A stretch of 64,000 nt of DNA from positions 186,001 to 250,000 of the forward strand of contig QNQO01005876.1 in the NCBI GenBank assembly GCA_003290165.1, given 5' to 3'. The translations under genes and the position numbers were made by a program. Under the pieces are notes generated by a model. The model was not told where the DNA came from, searched no databases, and worked only from the letters and a program-made list of their open reading frames with translations. The DNA comes from Berberis thunbergii. Lineage: Eukaryota > Streptophyta > Magnoliopsida > Ranunculales > Berberidaceae. This document shows, one piece after another, positions 10,960 through 21,637 of the stretch (position 1 is its first letter; each line of letters starts with the position of its first letter).

Positions 10960-12849
10960 AGACTCTTACGTGTCAAGAACAGATCACTTTGTCCAAACTA
11001 TGATGGAAGTGCAAACTGAGTAGAATGTAAAAGCATACAAATTTCATTTTTCATTTGAGGATGGAAAAAAATGGATTTTTTTTTAGATTACCTCAAACAA
11101 TTTCTCTTTCCCGCCTTTTTCTCCGTATGTTCCTCTCCCTCTCTGCTACTCTCTTCTCGGCTCCACTCAATACTCTCGCCTTTATTTATCTCCTTCCCTC
11201 CTCTAATCTTCTCCATCAAACACCCCACTTCCTTTGACGTTCCTCCCTACCCCTCTTCTCCTATCTATTTTTTGTCCTCTATGTAAAATATATATATATA
11301 TATATATATATTCCCACAGAGTGGAGACAACTTTGTTCCCTCTCACTCACTGAAACCTCCATTCTCATACACCCCATCACCATAATCACTAAAACCTCCA
11401 AGTTCATCACGCCACACCATTGCCTGCCAAGCTACTTTTTTTTCTCCATTGCCCTTGTCGAGGACTTCGCGAAGATGAGCTCCCGCTCGTGGCGGCATTT
11501 GCTAGAAAAACAAATTTTTCCCTCGCACAACCTCCTGCGAACCGAAAACCCCCACACGCAGAGGTCTCTGCGAGGATGGTTATACATTCACAGAAGATTA
11601 TGTGAGGGCCAAATTCTTTTGCCCTCGCAGTAGCCATTGCGAGTGGGAAACCTATCCTCACGGAGTCCTTTGTGAGGGCAATGAGCAGGGAGGCGAAGAG
11701 GTGGGGTGGGTTTCTTGCAAAGACACAGTCACACACAACTTCGTCTACTCCTTATTTTCTTCATTGTTTTCTTCTTCGTTGTTTTCTGCAAAAATCGAAT
11801 TTCAACCTTCACTCAATTGTTCTCCATCTCTTGCTCCACCCTCTAAACCAACCAACTCTGTTTGAAGCAGTCCCAATACAGTAATGTTGATCAAATAATC
11901 CAGGGGCCAGCTATAGGCTATTTTGGTTAAGTGGGAAAGAGGAAGAAGAAGATCAAAAGGGGCAGGCGTGATGGAAGGGAAGAAGAGGGTGGTATCACAA
12001 AGATATGGTTGTGTGCATTCCTGAAGGTGATGAGTAGGGAGGCAAAGAGATGGTTGCGGAAGATGAAGGTGAGGTTGTGTAATGAAGGGGAGATGAAGGT
12101 GATAAGAAATGGCGAGAAGAGAGTTGTGATGAAAATTTGTTGTCTCACCCCTTGTGTCTGCAATTGGTGGTGATGTGATGGTTGTGGCTTTGTATCTATG
12201 AAAATCAATGGGAGAAGATGATGGAAGGAAGGAGAAATTGTGGGGAAGAAGATGAAGAGAATAGATGGAGAAGAAATGGATAAGAGGGGATAAGAGATGG
12301 AGTGTTTGAGTGGAGAATAACATAATGAATATTTAGGGAAGTGGGGTGGTCGTCGGGGAAGTGAATGAATGTTTGAGGAAGTGGGGTGGTCCAAGTGAAA
12401 AATTGATGTGATAGTTGGGTTGGTGGCTTTTGCTTTTGTTTGAAACAGGGTGGTGTGGAAAAATAAATATGGTGGTGTGAAGCAGTGCTTGCCTAAAATA
12501 AATACAAGAAGAGATAAAAATAAATTTGTCCGCACCCTATATATTTTATCCCCTTCTAAAAAGAAACTTGTAAAAACCAACTCCATTGGTAGTTCCATCA
12601 ATTACTTGTCTATTTAATAATAATAATAATAAATAAATAGTTCAGCTAACCCTCTTAACACCCCTAGTTAAGTTTATTGCATAAAAAAAAATTGTAACCA
12701 CAATTATATATCAAATTTAATATCTGTTCCCAGAAACTTCTCTTAGGGCCTATTTTCACAAATGAATTAATTAAGTCTAAATTTTGAACACTTGAAAAAA
12801 TAAGCTTATATAAAATAAAAGCTATAGATATTCAAAAGATGCGATAGCT
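10960..12849. other. Non-coding region with microsatellite and motif cluster
   Basis: No gene recognised. 11287-11311 is a (TA)n run. 11430-11700 is packed with short motifs of the type CTCGCA / TGYGAGGG in both orientations (about ten in 280 bp), which looks like a transposon subterminal region. 11925-12500 is a purine-rich stretch open on the minus strand because of its skew, with no recognisable protein. 12618-12640 is (TAA)n. Confidence 0.4.
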
Positions 12850-13568
12850 ATCGAAAAAAATCATATTTGTCAAAAAATCATACTAATCCATAAAATTACT
12901 CGAGTTTGAATGTAAAAGATTTATTGAAAGAGATAACCATTTTGATAATACATCAAGTTGGTTATTTTTCTTACATCTCCTCCCCCAAATGCTCAGGTAT
13001 ATGCCCCCAAAATACAGAGCCTAAAGTACTAAAAGAAAATCATCTATACGTAATAAGATGCAGGAAATAGCCAAAATAGGGTCATCTTATTTGTATCTTT
13101 CCATACATAACTAGAAATGGAAAGATTCTTCAAGAGCTTTGGGTCCTAGAAGTGAAAGATAAACACCGCTAAACCCAATACGGCCGAGGAAATTAAGTGA
13201 GGTACTGAAGATAGAAAATATAGAAAGGTGTCTATAACTTCCCCACCAGAACCTACCCCCCACCCCCCAAAAAAAAAAAAAAAAACTAGGGTAGCTAGAT
13301 GGGGCAGTAAACTCAATCCTTGTTCATAAATGGGCTTTTCTGGTATGAAATGAGCCACTTCAGATAGGTTCATTGCTCCGACCCAAAATATGATTAATCC
13401 GGCATGGGCTACGTGAGCACCGAGTAGTTCCGGACAATTAAGAAATCGAGCATTCCCAACCCATCAAGCAAAGCCAGTGGTTTCTTGGTTATGACTAGCT
13501 AAACTTAAAGTTCCATTAAAAAGTGTTTCCACCGGTTAGAACCTCCTTGGGGAATATAAGGTTTTCAT
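12850..13568 (-). pseudogene. psbC: Plastid psbC (CP43) N-terminal half, nuclear copy
   Basis: The minus strand from 13568 reads METLFNGTLSLAS near its start, then [32 protein letters not shown] and [20 protein letters not shown]. This is the start of photosystem II CP43. It continues with GGEVIDTF, then ALYFGGIY and GGGDVRKITNL near 12960-13010, and fades near 12850. A run of about 18 A's (13271-13288) interrupts it after HLATL, and there are stops (one just before the GTG start region) and shifts. Only the first half of the gene is present. It continues upstream into psbD exactly as in the plastid psbD-psbC operon. Confidence 0.9.
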
Positions 13569-14098
13569 GAAGCTGATCATGAGTGTCATCCAAGCACAAA
13601 TACCCCTTCTTTTAAAGAATATTATTGGTGTAGAAAGTATCAAATTCAGGATTTTCTACTGCATGAATTTCCTAGGAAACAATGTCATGGGCACGCAAGT
13701 TCAGAGCCAGACCGACTCCTTGAACAACACTTATCCATAAACTAATTACTGGTACAAATAATGATGATACATCAAACCGTCCTCTGATAAGTACTGTCAT
13801 GACTAGCTAAACTTAAAGTTCCATTAAAAAGTGTTTCCACCGATTAGAACCTCCTTAGGGAATATAAGGTTTTCATAAAGCATATCATGAGGGTCATCCA
13901 AACACAAATACCCTTGTTTAAAAGAATATTATTGGCTTAGAAAGTCTCAAATTCAGGATCTTCTGCTGTATGAATTTCCTAGGAAACAATGTCATAGGCA
14001 CGCAAGTTCAAAGCTAGACCGACTCCTCGAACAACACTTTTCCATAAACTAATTACTGGTACAAATAATGATGATACATCAAACCGTCCTCTGGTCAG
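13490..14098. repeat. Tandem duplication (about 308 bp) of psbC-psbD junction plus LTR tip
   Basis: 13490-13797 and 13798-14098 are near-identical direct copies starting at atgactagctaaacttaaag. Each holds the psbC start, the psbD C-terminus (DPEFETFY-like text, then HDQLHENLIFP in copy 1) and about 30 bp of the LTR end (tgatgatacatcaaaccgtc). Because LTR sequence is inside both copies, the duplication came after the LTR insertion. Confidence 0.9.
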
Positions 14099-15066
14099 CA
14101 CCGTACAAGTGTCATGATAATCTCGACAACATAACAAAGCAGGCTCGATTGCATGCTCAATCCAGCGAGGCCCAGATAGCATTTAGCCCACTATTGGCAA
14201 ATTCTATAACATTGGACCCAAATTGCAGTGCCTTAATAAGGCCATACGTCACGCAGTCAAATCCAATACTCGTAAGCCCTGATAAGGCAAGTATATGAAG
14301 GGATCGACCCAAGACAGGCAGGCCAACAATATAACGGTTTCGAATAGGAAACAAATACTAGAATATAAGTCGGACAAGGAAACTTCATTGCATGGACAAC
14401 ACTTAGAAAGGGAAACCACTCTCGTAGATCTAGGAGCACAAGTAATGTAGGGAAATTACCCTACATGGACAACTCCCAACTAGGAAAGGATTTCCAGCAA
14501 GATCTCTTCCCCTAAACTACGTAACCAAAGGCCTAGCCGAACAAGGACTCTCACACTATAAAAGAGGATAAGGTCGATGAACTAAGGTGCGCTACAAAAA
14601 CCCAATTTACAGTTTTAAGCCTTGTCTAACTTAAGCGTCAGAGTGTCATCAGCCGCCACACGGTGGTCTTTGGCTCACGTGTGCTACTTGTGCTGGTGTA
14701 GGTCAAGGCGAGGAAGGAAAGCAGAAATCGACTACATCAAATAACATAAGGAAATGTATCCAATATTTATTAGAAAAAGCAACCGCAAATATTTGGGACA
14801 AAAAATGGTTAGCATTGACCATTGAATAAGTCTCGTTAGCTTGAGCTGGGTTAAAAGCACGTAATGTATTTGCAGCGTCACCATCTTCGAATAAGTATTT
14901 ACTAGGATAGCACCTTGAATTACACATAAAAAAGCAATGCCCAATTTACCGGTGACTCCCATTATATAAAACGGGTTCAACGTTAAATTATGAAATCCTC
15001 GGAAGAAAATGATGAATCAAATATGGTTGTTACACCAAAACTAGGTGCAAAGAACCAACTCTGGCT
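13865..15066 (-). pseudogene. psbD: Plastid psbD (D2 protein) fragment, split by an LTR
   Basis: The minus strand from 15066 reads [26 protein letters not shown], then frameshifted text that keeps [30 protein letters not shown] and [20 protein letters not shown]. This is photosystem II D2, C-terminal third. An LTR (14069-14739) interrupts at LMLF|VPV. Beyond it FVPVISLWKSVVRGVGLALN LRAYD follows, then the C-terminus that overlaps psbC. A further diverged C-terminal copy lies in the duplicated unit at 13540-13768. Nuclear plastid DNA with several indels, not functional. Confidence 0.9.
14069..14739 (+). mobile_element. Solo LTR of the Tat-type family, copy 2
   Basis: Starts TGATGATACATC and ends GACTACATCA. 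It is flanked by a perfect 5-bp target duplication aataa (14064-14068 and 14740-14744) inside psbD. A TATA-like cactataaaagagg at 14555 reads +. It has the same internal landmarks as the other copies (gtggtctttggctcacgtgtg). No internal element sequence is attached, so it is a solo LTR left by LTR-LTR recombination. Confidence 0.92.
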
Positions 15067-15953
15067 TTCCTCTTCCTCTATCTCCCTATCGATCGATCTA
15101 GTTATCACTGCATCTTTTTTATGTAATGAAACCTTATGGTATTTGGTCTGTGTCACACCCACGGTCCTGAGAACGCTCCAAGTTGAGTTAGGGTGGATCA
15201 CTCTGCCCTTGCTTGCGACTCTGTCTCATCTTGTTTTACTCCTTTCCAGTAACTAAACCTTGTAGGTTAGCTGCTATTGAGATTATTCAATTATTAATCC
15301 ATAATCATACCCCCAAAGGAAGAACCGGTGTTTAGACCATCTATTTCACATTGTAGCTTGTTGAATTCGTGTTTATGTATCCTTTCTCCTTGACATAATT
15401 GATTTCTTCACCATGTCAGCTAAAGGAAATAGGTTAGAATTGCCTCTCAAGACATGCTTGCATGGTAAAAAGTTGTCAATCAAAGGTAGGAGGTTATTTT
15501 CTTTTTATGGCTTGCACCAAGGAAGTTCAAGGTGTAAAATTTAGCCTGATTTATTAATGTTGGAGTGGGCCTGGATAAGGCACCATCATAAATCACAACA
15601 AATGGGTTCAGTTCCTAAAAATAATAATACCCGAAAACAAACATGGCAAGATAGGAAAAGCTAGCAACTGGATAAAAATTCCATTCCCTTCTCTTTAAAC
15701 CATAAATTCTCGAGCTTCTCGATAAAAGAAATGAGCTAGCCTATCTTAATCATGTCCCGCATTGGTAGATGCATCGTTAGCCTGGTCCAAGGGATTCTTC
15801 TGCCTCATATAGTGGACTTCCTTGATTACCATTGTTTGCCGAGAAGTTATAGATCGAAGAAGTCACTCTAGAAAAAAATTTCGGGTTTAAGACCTAGCAT
15901 CCGTTTTTAATAACTCTTTTGGGTGGGCGAACGTGGGGCTCTTCAATCCGTAC
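15067..15953. other. Intergenic, no gene seen
   Basis: Both frames of the short ORFs here lack recognisable domains. The left edge is the end of the plastid insertion. The right edge abuts the copia 3' LTR, whose terminal 13 bp appear replaced (cttcaatccgtac in place of tgttaagatctga). Confidence 0.4.
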
Positions 15954-16147
15954 AACAGAAATGACTCTGAAGAATTCTCTATTACATTTCATTGTAAACG
16001 TGTACATGAAGAGGCACTTATATATAGCCTTCTGATTAACAAACTAACAAACTTGTTAACCGTATTACTAACAATATTGACTAGCTTATCATACTAACAA
16101 ACTAGCTAACAGTATTGACTAGTTGTTTGTGTTTGTTTACATTAACA
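15954..16147 (-). repeat. 3' LTR of copia element A
   Basis: 194 bp, matching 20778-20984 from acagaaatgactctg to tttacattaaca. The 13 outermost bases expected from the partner LTR are absent. Confidence 0.9.
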
Positions 16148-16860
16148 TCCTTCCTCAAACTGAGTGTGGATCTATCAACAACACCCAGTTTGGCACGCAG
16201 TAACAAAAATCTAGAAACTCCAAGTGCTTTGGTCAAAATATCAGCAATCTGATCTGAAGCAGAAATGTGAAGAACATGAAGTAGTTTATGAGCAACTTTC
16301 TCACGTACAAAGAATATATCCAACTCAATGTGCTTTGTTCTGGCATGAAGAAGAGGATTGGCACTCAATAAGACTGTGCTTTTATTATCACACCAAACTG
16401 TAGGAGGCGCACAAGGAAGCTTAAGTTTAGAGAATAGTGAATGAAGCCAGGAAAGCTCTTATGTAACTGAGGCCAGACTCCTATACTATGCCTCAATACT
16501 GCTCCTGGAGATAACACTTTGTTTCTTTGAAGACCAGGAGATGAGATTAGTTCCTAAGTAAATACAATACCCTGAGGTAGACCTTCTGTCATTGGGGTCA
16601 GATGCCTAATCAGCATCACAAAACCCAGTCAATTTAAACAAGGGAGTAGGAGCAAGCTGAAGTCCAAAATCGGACGTGGCTTGAAGATACCTCAAAATCC
16701 TTTTTACTACTCGCCAATGAGATTCCAGGGGAGCTTGCATGAACTGACACACTCGATTTACAGAATATGCAAGTTCTGGTCTTGTGATAGTTACATATTA
16801 CAATGCACCCACAATACTTCTATACAAGTGTACATCTTGAACAGGATCACTGCCCTTTGC
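16102..16860 (-). pseudogene. Copia A RNase H region
   Basis: The minus strand ends with HARTKHIELDIFFVREKV, then LLHVLHISASDQIADILTKA, the C-terminal copia RNase H signature (RTKHI--D-HF-R--V...DQ-AD-LTK-L). The upstream part between 16370 and 16860 is broken by stops, including the segment with the second and third catalytic acids. The final reading passes through the polypurine tract into the LTR. Confidence 0.85.
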
Positions 16861-16880
16861 AAATAACTTCTCACCACCAC

Positions 16881-17744
16881 TCATGGGTGTAGGCAAACCT
16901 TTGGCAAACTGCATCTTAGCACGACAGAGAAGATCCTGAATATACTTTGTCTGAGATAGAAACATTCCATTTTCAAAGTGTTGACTTGGATGCCAAGAAA
17001 GTAATTAACAAGGCCTAGATCCTTCAATGAAAATTGAGCATTAAGTTGTTGAATTAACTGAGTTACATCAGACGAGTTTGCACCAGTAACAAGGATATCA
17101 TCCACATAAACTAGAAGAAAGATGGGAGAAGGAACATGTCTAATGAATAGAGAAGAGTCTGACTTAGCAGAAATAAAGCCAAACTGAAATAGAGTATGTT
17201 GAAGTTTATAAAACCATGCTCGAGGCGCTTGTTTCAAACCATATAACGCCTTGACAAGTTTGCACACAGCTCTGGGTCGTGATGGATCAACAAATCCATA
17301 AGGTTGCATCATGTAGACCTCCTCTAACAACTCACCATTTAAGAAAGCATTGTTGACATCTAACTGAACAACTTTCCATCCAAACGTGAGAGCTGCTGAA
17401 AGAACCACTCTAATGGTAGGTGGTTTAACCACCGGACTGAATGTTTCATCAAAATCAAAACCTTCTACCTGTTGAAAGCCTCGAGCCACTAAGCGAGCTT
17501 TATATTTATGGACGGTGCCATCAGAATTCTCCTTAACTTTCAATATCCACTTACAGCCAACGACTGATCTATGTGAAGGAAGGTCTACTAGTGACCATGT
17601 ATTATTTCTGATCAATGCTAGATATTCAGCTTGCATAGCCTCACACCAATGAGGTGTGTCCAGAGCTTCATTCAAACTCGATGGTTCAGCAGATGCCATA
17701 TACACTTTAGGTTTATAGATACCATCTTTGGACCGAGTTACCAT
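16881..17744 (-). CDS. Copia A reverse transcriptase (open 287-codon segment)
   Basis: This is the RVT_2 domain of Ty1/copia pol. It opens with WCEAMQAEYLALIRNNTWSL and GCKWILKVKENSDG, then ARLVARGFQQVEGFDFDETF and VVQLDVNNAFLNGEL, which supplies the first catalytic Asp. ALYGLKQAPRAWF follows, then LLVYVDDILVTG, the intact YVDD box, and ends with LKDLGLVNYFLGIQ. The family normally has one gag-pol reading frame. This stretch is the longest open piece and is flanked by shifts at both ends, so it is not an expressed protein in its own right. Confidence 0.9.
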   Translation of the reverse strand: MVTRSKDGIYKPKVYMASAEPSSLNEALDTPHWCEAMQAEYLALIRNNTWSLVDLPSHRSVVGCKWILKVKENSDGTVHKYKARLVARGFQQVEGFDFDETFSPVVKPPTIRVVLSAALTFGWKVVQLDVNNAFLNGELLEEVYMMQPYGFVDPSRPRAVCKLVKALYGLKQAPRAWFYKLQHTLFQFGFISAKSDSSLFIRHVPSPIFLLVYVDDILVTGANSSDVTQLIQQLNAQFSLKDLGLVNYFLGIQVNTLKMECFYLRQSIFRIFSVVLRCSLPKVCLHP

Positions 17745-18361
17745 TGGATGACTAGGATTAGGAATAGAGACACCATGTAGACCTTGTTGCTGATGAGTAT
17801 TCTGAACATTGTTCTGACCATTTGTCTGAGCATTAGTAAGACCTTTGTACTAACCACTAGTAAGATCAGTATTGTGCCCAGTATGACCAGTTAAATGCCC
17901 ATCAGAAAGACCATTTTGCTGAAGAATATGCTGATCACGATTTTGCTGACTAGTATGCTAAGCATCAGACAGACCTCTGTGCTGACCACGAGTAAATCCA
18001 GGAGACATTGCATTGTCACCAGTATGACTATTTGGGGAACCAGTAGTTTGACCATTAATCTCGCATATAGAATCACTACTAATAGTATTCATAGGACCAC
18101 CAGTAGACACTCTAAATATACATGCAGGAGTAGAAGCAGGGGAAGAGAGAAGAGGTAATGAGGACTGAGACTGCTATTTAGAATATGGGAAAAAGAGTTC
18201 ATTAAAGATGACATCTCTGGAAATAAAGACCCTACCAGTTGGAGACAAACACTTATATCCTTTGTGTTGTAGGCTACACCCAAGAAAAGTGCACTCCACT
18301 GACCTGAATTGAAGCTTGTGTGCATTGTAAGGTCTTGTGTTTGGAAGGCAAGAACAACCAA
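17745..18361 (-). pseudogene. Copia A integrase-RT linker
   Basis: Broken minus-strand reading with the post-integrase text (LGVAYNTKGYKCLSPTGRVF-type, seen in two frames around 18190-18300) and a long Gln/His/Ser/Thr-rich linker. The linker contains a run of diverged units around tgaccatttgtctgagc on the + strand (17790-18060). It includes several stops. Confidence 0.7.
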
Positions 18362-18367
18362 AAACTT

Positions 18368-19600
18368 TTAGACAGGTATAATTAGGAAGCTTTTATATAA
18401 CTTCTCGAATGGAGATAATCCATTCAACACAGTAGAAGGGACTCGATTGAGTAGGTAAAATGACGTCCGAACAGCCTCATCCCAAAATTTCATAGGAAGA
18501 GAGGCATGAGCAATAAGGGTTAACGCAGACTCAATGATGTGTCTGTGTTTTCTCTCAGCAATTCCATTTTGTTGATGAGTGGTAGGACATGCCAACCTAT
18601 GACTGATGCCATGCTGAGATAGAAAAGTTGAGAAAGATCTATACTCACCTCCCCAATCAGACTGAATACATTTGATTGGGAGACCAAATTCTAATTCAAC
18701 TTGAAACTTAAACTTGATAAAAGTAGAATAAGCATCAGACTTGTTTCTTAACAAGTATACCCAAGTAAACCGACTAAAAGCATCGATGAAATGAATGTAA
18801 TATCGATAACCATTGGAAGATATAGTGGAAGCAGGACCCCAAAGATCATTATGTATAAGTTCTAATGGCTTATTGAATACAGTAGAAGAAGACGAAAATG
18901 GAAACTTGTGTATCTTTTCTAAACTGCATGAAGTACACAGTTCTTTATTTTTGCGAGAAACAGAAATGTTACACTTAGCAAGTAACTTTTGCACAAGTGA
19001 AAAAGAAGGATGCCCAAGGCAAGCATGCCAGAGATGCAACAAAGAAAAAGAAGAATCAGATGTGATTGTTTGAACTGAATGTGATGAAGTATCACCAGTA
19101 GAACTTGAACTTGAAGAAGACATTGCATTGCAAGAAGTTGAAGATGACACTGTATTACAAGAACTGGAAGAAGACACTGGATTGCAAGTATCAAGTGTCA
19201 TAGATGGGAAAACATAAAGACCTTTGTTAAGCCTCCCTTCCAAGAGGACTTGTCTGGTGTCCTGGTCCTTGACAAAACAGAAGTCAGGATGAAATTCAAA
19301 GAAGACTCTATTATCTCTAGCAAATCTTGAAACACTAAGTAGGTTTTTAGTTAATTTTGGTACTGGAAGTATGTTTTTGGGAAGCTGTGGTCTAGAGGAA
19401 TTTGAAGAGTGTAAAAGAGACTGACCAACATTCTGTATTTGTAGAGCCGATCCATCGCCAACATGTATTTGTTCATTACCCTGATATGGCATTGATGTTG
19501 ACAAATTCTGAGCAAACGGTGTGCAATGATTAGTTGCTCCATAATCCGGATACCATCTATGATCTACTGATGAAGATACACCATGTGATTGCAGTGGCAA
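18368..19600 (-). CDS. Copia A protease and integrase (open 410-codon segment)
   Basis: The N-terminus has WYPDYGATNHCT. This is the aspartic protease site, but the canonical DSGA/DTGA reads DYGA, so activity is unlikely. Next is the zinc-binding pre-integrase region HACLGHPSF...CTSCSLEKIHKFPF. The integrase core follows with the three catalytic acids: HNDLWGPA...FIDAFSRFTWVYLL, CIQSDWGGEY and HQQNGIAERKHRHI. It closes with FWDEAVRTSFYLLNRVPS. A TAG at 19601 separates it from upstream text in the same frame. Confidence 0.92.
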   Translation of the reverse strand: MPLQSHGVSSSVDHRWYPDYGATNHCTPFAQNLSTSMPYQGNEQIHVGDGSALQIQNVGQSLLHSSNSSRPQLPKNILPVPKLTKNLLSVSRFARDNRVFFEFHPDFCFVKDQDTRQVLLEGRLNKGLYVFPSMTLDTCNPVSSSSSCNTVSSSTSCNAMSSSSSSSTGDTSSHSVQTITSDSSFSLLHLWHACLGHPSFSLVQKLLAKCNISVSRKNKELCTSCSLEKIHKFPFSSSSTVFNKPLELIHNDLWGPASTISSNGYRYYIHFIDAFSRFTWVYLLRNKSDAYSTFIKFKFQVELEFGLPIKCIQSDWGGEYRSFSTFLSQHGISHRLACPTTHQQNGIAERKHRHIIESALTLIAHASLPMKFWDEAVRTSFYLLNRVPSTVLNGLSPFEKLYKSFLIIPV

Positions 19601-19601
19601 C

Positions 19602-19968
19602 TAAGATGCAGAACCCCAAGAATGAGGAATATGCTGACCATAAGCAGATGGGCAAGCTTGACTGGAAACAGAATAAGCTTGGTGAGGAGCTGAACTTGTC
19701 AAAGAGGGTGTACTGGATTGTGAGTTCCAGTAGTTTGACACATTTGTATCAAACCTGTGATAACACTTTATAGCTAGATGGCCTAACTTGCCATAGATTT
19801 CACATTGTGGTTTATTTCCAGAATGATAACTAGCATGATAACTAGATTGCTTAAAACCTCTCCCAGAACCAAACCTTCCTCCTCCTCTTGATGGAAACCT
19901 TGCTCCTCTAGATGAATTGGAGACAAACGATCTTGGTGATGGCCTGTACGAAGTCTGAGCAACATTTA
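19602..19968 (-). pseudogene. Copia A nucleocapsid with damaged zinc knuckle
   Basis: In the frame continuous with the protease, the minus strand reads AQTSYRPSPRSF, an Arg/Gly/Ser-rich stretch, then QCEIYGKLGHLAIKC. This is a CX2CX4HX4C zinc knuckle in which the second Cys is Tyr (one G-to-A change). A small insertion just after the gag core puts it out of frame with 19969-20661. Confidence 0.8.
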
Positions 19969-20661
19969 TTAGCTAGAAATGTCAAGATCCTTCAAATATC
20001 TTTCAATCCTTGTCTCTTGAGCTAGTAACAAGGATTCAACTTCTGCAATGCTATAGACATCAGATCTGGAACTGACTGAGATTATAAAAGTGCCATATGC
20101 TTGTGGTAATCCATCAAAGATTGCATTGATATGATCTCTTGACGAAAGTGGATATCCTACGGATGCTAGTTGATCTATGATGGATTTCAATTTTAGTAGA
20201 TAATCATTGATTGAAATATCTCTTTTCTTGAAATTCTGCAACTGAGTTCCGAACTGAGAGACTTTGGCTATGGTTTGAGAGTTGAAGTAAGTTTCAAGAG
20301 TTTTCCAAACCTGTTCAGAAGTGTCACAACCAACTAATCTTGTGAGCAAAGGTTGAGTCATAGAAGAAAGAAGCCATGAAAACAACAGTTGATCTTGTTG
20401 TTCCCAGTTGATGAACTCTGTGTTGATAAATCCATTTTCTTGATCTTCAATCGATAGAAACCTTGGTGGAAATGAATCCTTTTCGATGAATCTCTGAACT
20501 TTATGACCTTTGATTGTGGACAACACTTGTTGCTTGCACAACAAATAGTTGTATTCATCAAGTTTTATAGATAGAACATGAGTAAACACAACTGGTTTGG
20601 ACTCTGTCATTCTTGGATTTGCAAGTGAGGCAGCACTAAAAGATGAAGCTAAATCTGCCAT
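19969..20661 (-). CDS. Copia A gag core (230 codons)
   Basis: UBN2-type copia gag. It starts MADLASSFSAASLANPRMT, then FTHVLSIKLDEYNYLLCKQQ (the L--NY--W entry motif, here LLCK), WLLSSMTQPLLTRLVGCDTS, EQVWKTLETYFNSQTIAKV and then LKSIIDQLASVGYPLSSRDH, a typical gag_2/3 order. The start lies about 110 bp inside the 5' LTR, after the PBS. Stop TAA follows LDISS. Its partner domains are in other frames, so gag-pol continuity is lost. Confidence 0.92.
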   Translation of the reverse strand: MADLASSFSAASLANPRMTESKPVVFTHVLSIKLDEYNYLLCKQQVLSTIKGHKVQRFIEKDSFPPRFLSIEDQENGFINTEFINWEQQDQLLFSWLLSSMTQPLLTRLVGCDTSEQVWKTLETYFNSQTIAKVSQFGTQLQNFKKRDISINDYLLKLKSIIDQLASVGYPLSSRDHINAIFDGLPQAYGTFIISVSSRSDVYSIAEVESLLLAQETRIERYLKDLDISS

Positions 20662-20777
20662 TGATATTACTACGGAAGGTTGAACTCATCAATGATGAAG
20701 ACGATTGAAAAGAAAGAACATGTTTAACTTCTAAAGAAAATAGAAAACCAAATGACTCTGTCATGGCTCTGATACCA

Positions 20778-20984
20778 TGTTAAGATCTGAAACAGAAATG
20801 ACTCTGAAGAATTCTCTGTTAAATTTCATTGTAAAGGTGTACATGAAGAGGCACTTATATATAGCCTTTTGATTAACAAACTAACAAACTTGTTAATTGT
20901 ATTACTAACAATGTTGACTAGCTTATCATACTAACAAACTAGCTAACAGTATTGACTAGCTGTTTGTGTTTGTTTACATTAACA
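20778..20984 (-). repeat. 5' LTR of copia element A
   Basis: 207 bp, TGTTAAG at the left end and ATTAACA at the right end, followed inside by the tRNA-Met primer-binding site on the minus strand. Confidence 0.92.
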
Positions 20985-21280
20985 CTCATCGATAACATCC
21001 TTTCGAATATGCATCGTGAACTATTTTATGGGAAGCTGCTAGAGATCGTTTTTGGTACTCAACCTGAGGCAAATCAATTGACAAGGACTGTCGTGGAACC
21101 AAACCAACCTGCTGCTCTAATTGAATTGAAGTCAGGCGATAGCACAGTGACAAGATCGACTATTACAAATTTACACATGATCGAAGCTCTAAGATGGGCA
21201 TAAGATGTTGGGGAAGTAGGCATTATACAACAAATGCACCACTTATAGGAGTTGTTGCCTTCATAGAAACATGTCTCATT
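20985..21280. other. Flank of copia element A with coding-like text
   Basis: A + frame through 21203 reads GTQPEANQLTRTVVEPNQPA then LIELKSGDSTVT. It has a protein-like composition, but I cannot assign it to a family. The SINE at 21296 sits just beyond. Confidence 0.25.
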
Positions 21281-21295
21281 CATAGAAGACAAGTT

Positions 21296-21637
21296 TTTTT
21301 TTTAAATGGGTCATCGACCCTTTTTATTTATGTATTAATCCATGCCCGAAGGCTACAATATTGTTGCTACTTAATATCCTTGTCGATTCCATCTTGTATA
21401 AAGATTTGTTTTCACTCCGGTCCATCACCTCCACCTTGCATGAAGACTCGCTTTCGCTTTGCTCCGGTCTAGTCCATCTAAGCAACTGCATTCAATACCC
21501 GAAGGCTTATCAACATTGGAGCAAATGTGCTTCTAATAATCCAGCGAAATCTCACAAAATCCTAACTGGTGAGTCTCAAACCCGCAACCTCTCACAAGGA
21601 GAGTGGATGTCCGACCAATTGAGCTACAATTGGTGGA
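21296..21637 (-). mobile_element. tRNA-derived SINE with 15-bp target duplication
   Basis: The perfect direct repeat catagaagacaagtt at 21281-21295 and 21638-21652 is the target-site duplication. On the minus strand the element starts TCCACCAATTGTAGCTCAAT (box A-like TAGCTCAATTGG), then GTTGCGGGTTTGAGACTC (box B-like). It ends in a short A-run (t-run at 21296-21303 on +). It is about 342 bp, at the long end for plant SINEs. The duplication is still perfect, so the insertion is probably not very old. Confidence 0.9.

Larger units (their letters stand above)
15954..20984 (-). mobile_element. Ty1/copia element A, decayed but nearly complete
   Basis: LTRs at 15954-16147 and 20778-20984 differ at about 8 of 190 positions by eye. 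The right (5') LTR has TGTTAA...TTAACA ends. Next to it the minus strand reads TGGTATCAGAGC (20777-20766), the standard copia primer-binding site for tRNA-Met. The left LTR is preceded on the minus strand by the polypurine tract TTTGAGGAAGGA. The order gag, zinc knuckle, protease, integrase, RT, RNase H is that of Ty1/copia. No target duplication is visible, because the outer tip of the 3' LTR is missing or replaced. Confidence 0.95.

Noticed and set aside
11927..12601. A 224-codon minus-strand ORF
   Set aside because: It arises from strong purine skew (Ser/Pro/His/Phe-rich translation), has no domain, and overlaps other equally open frames.
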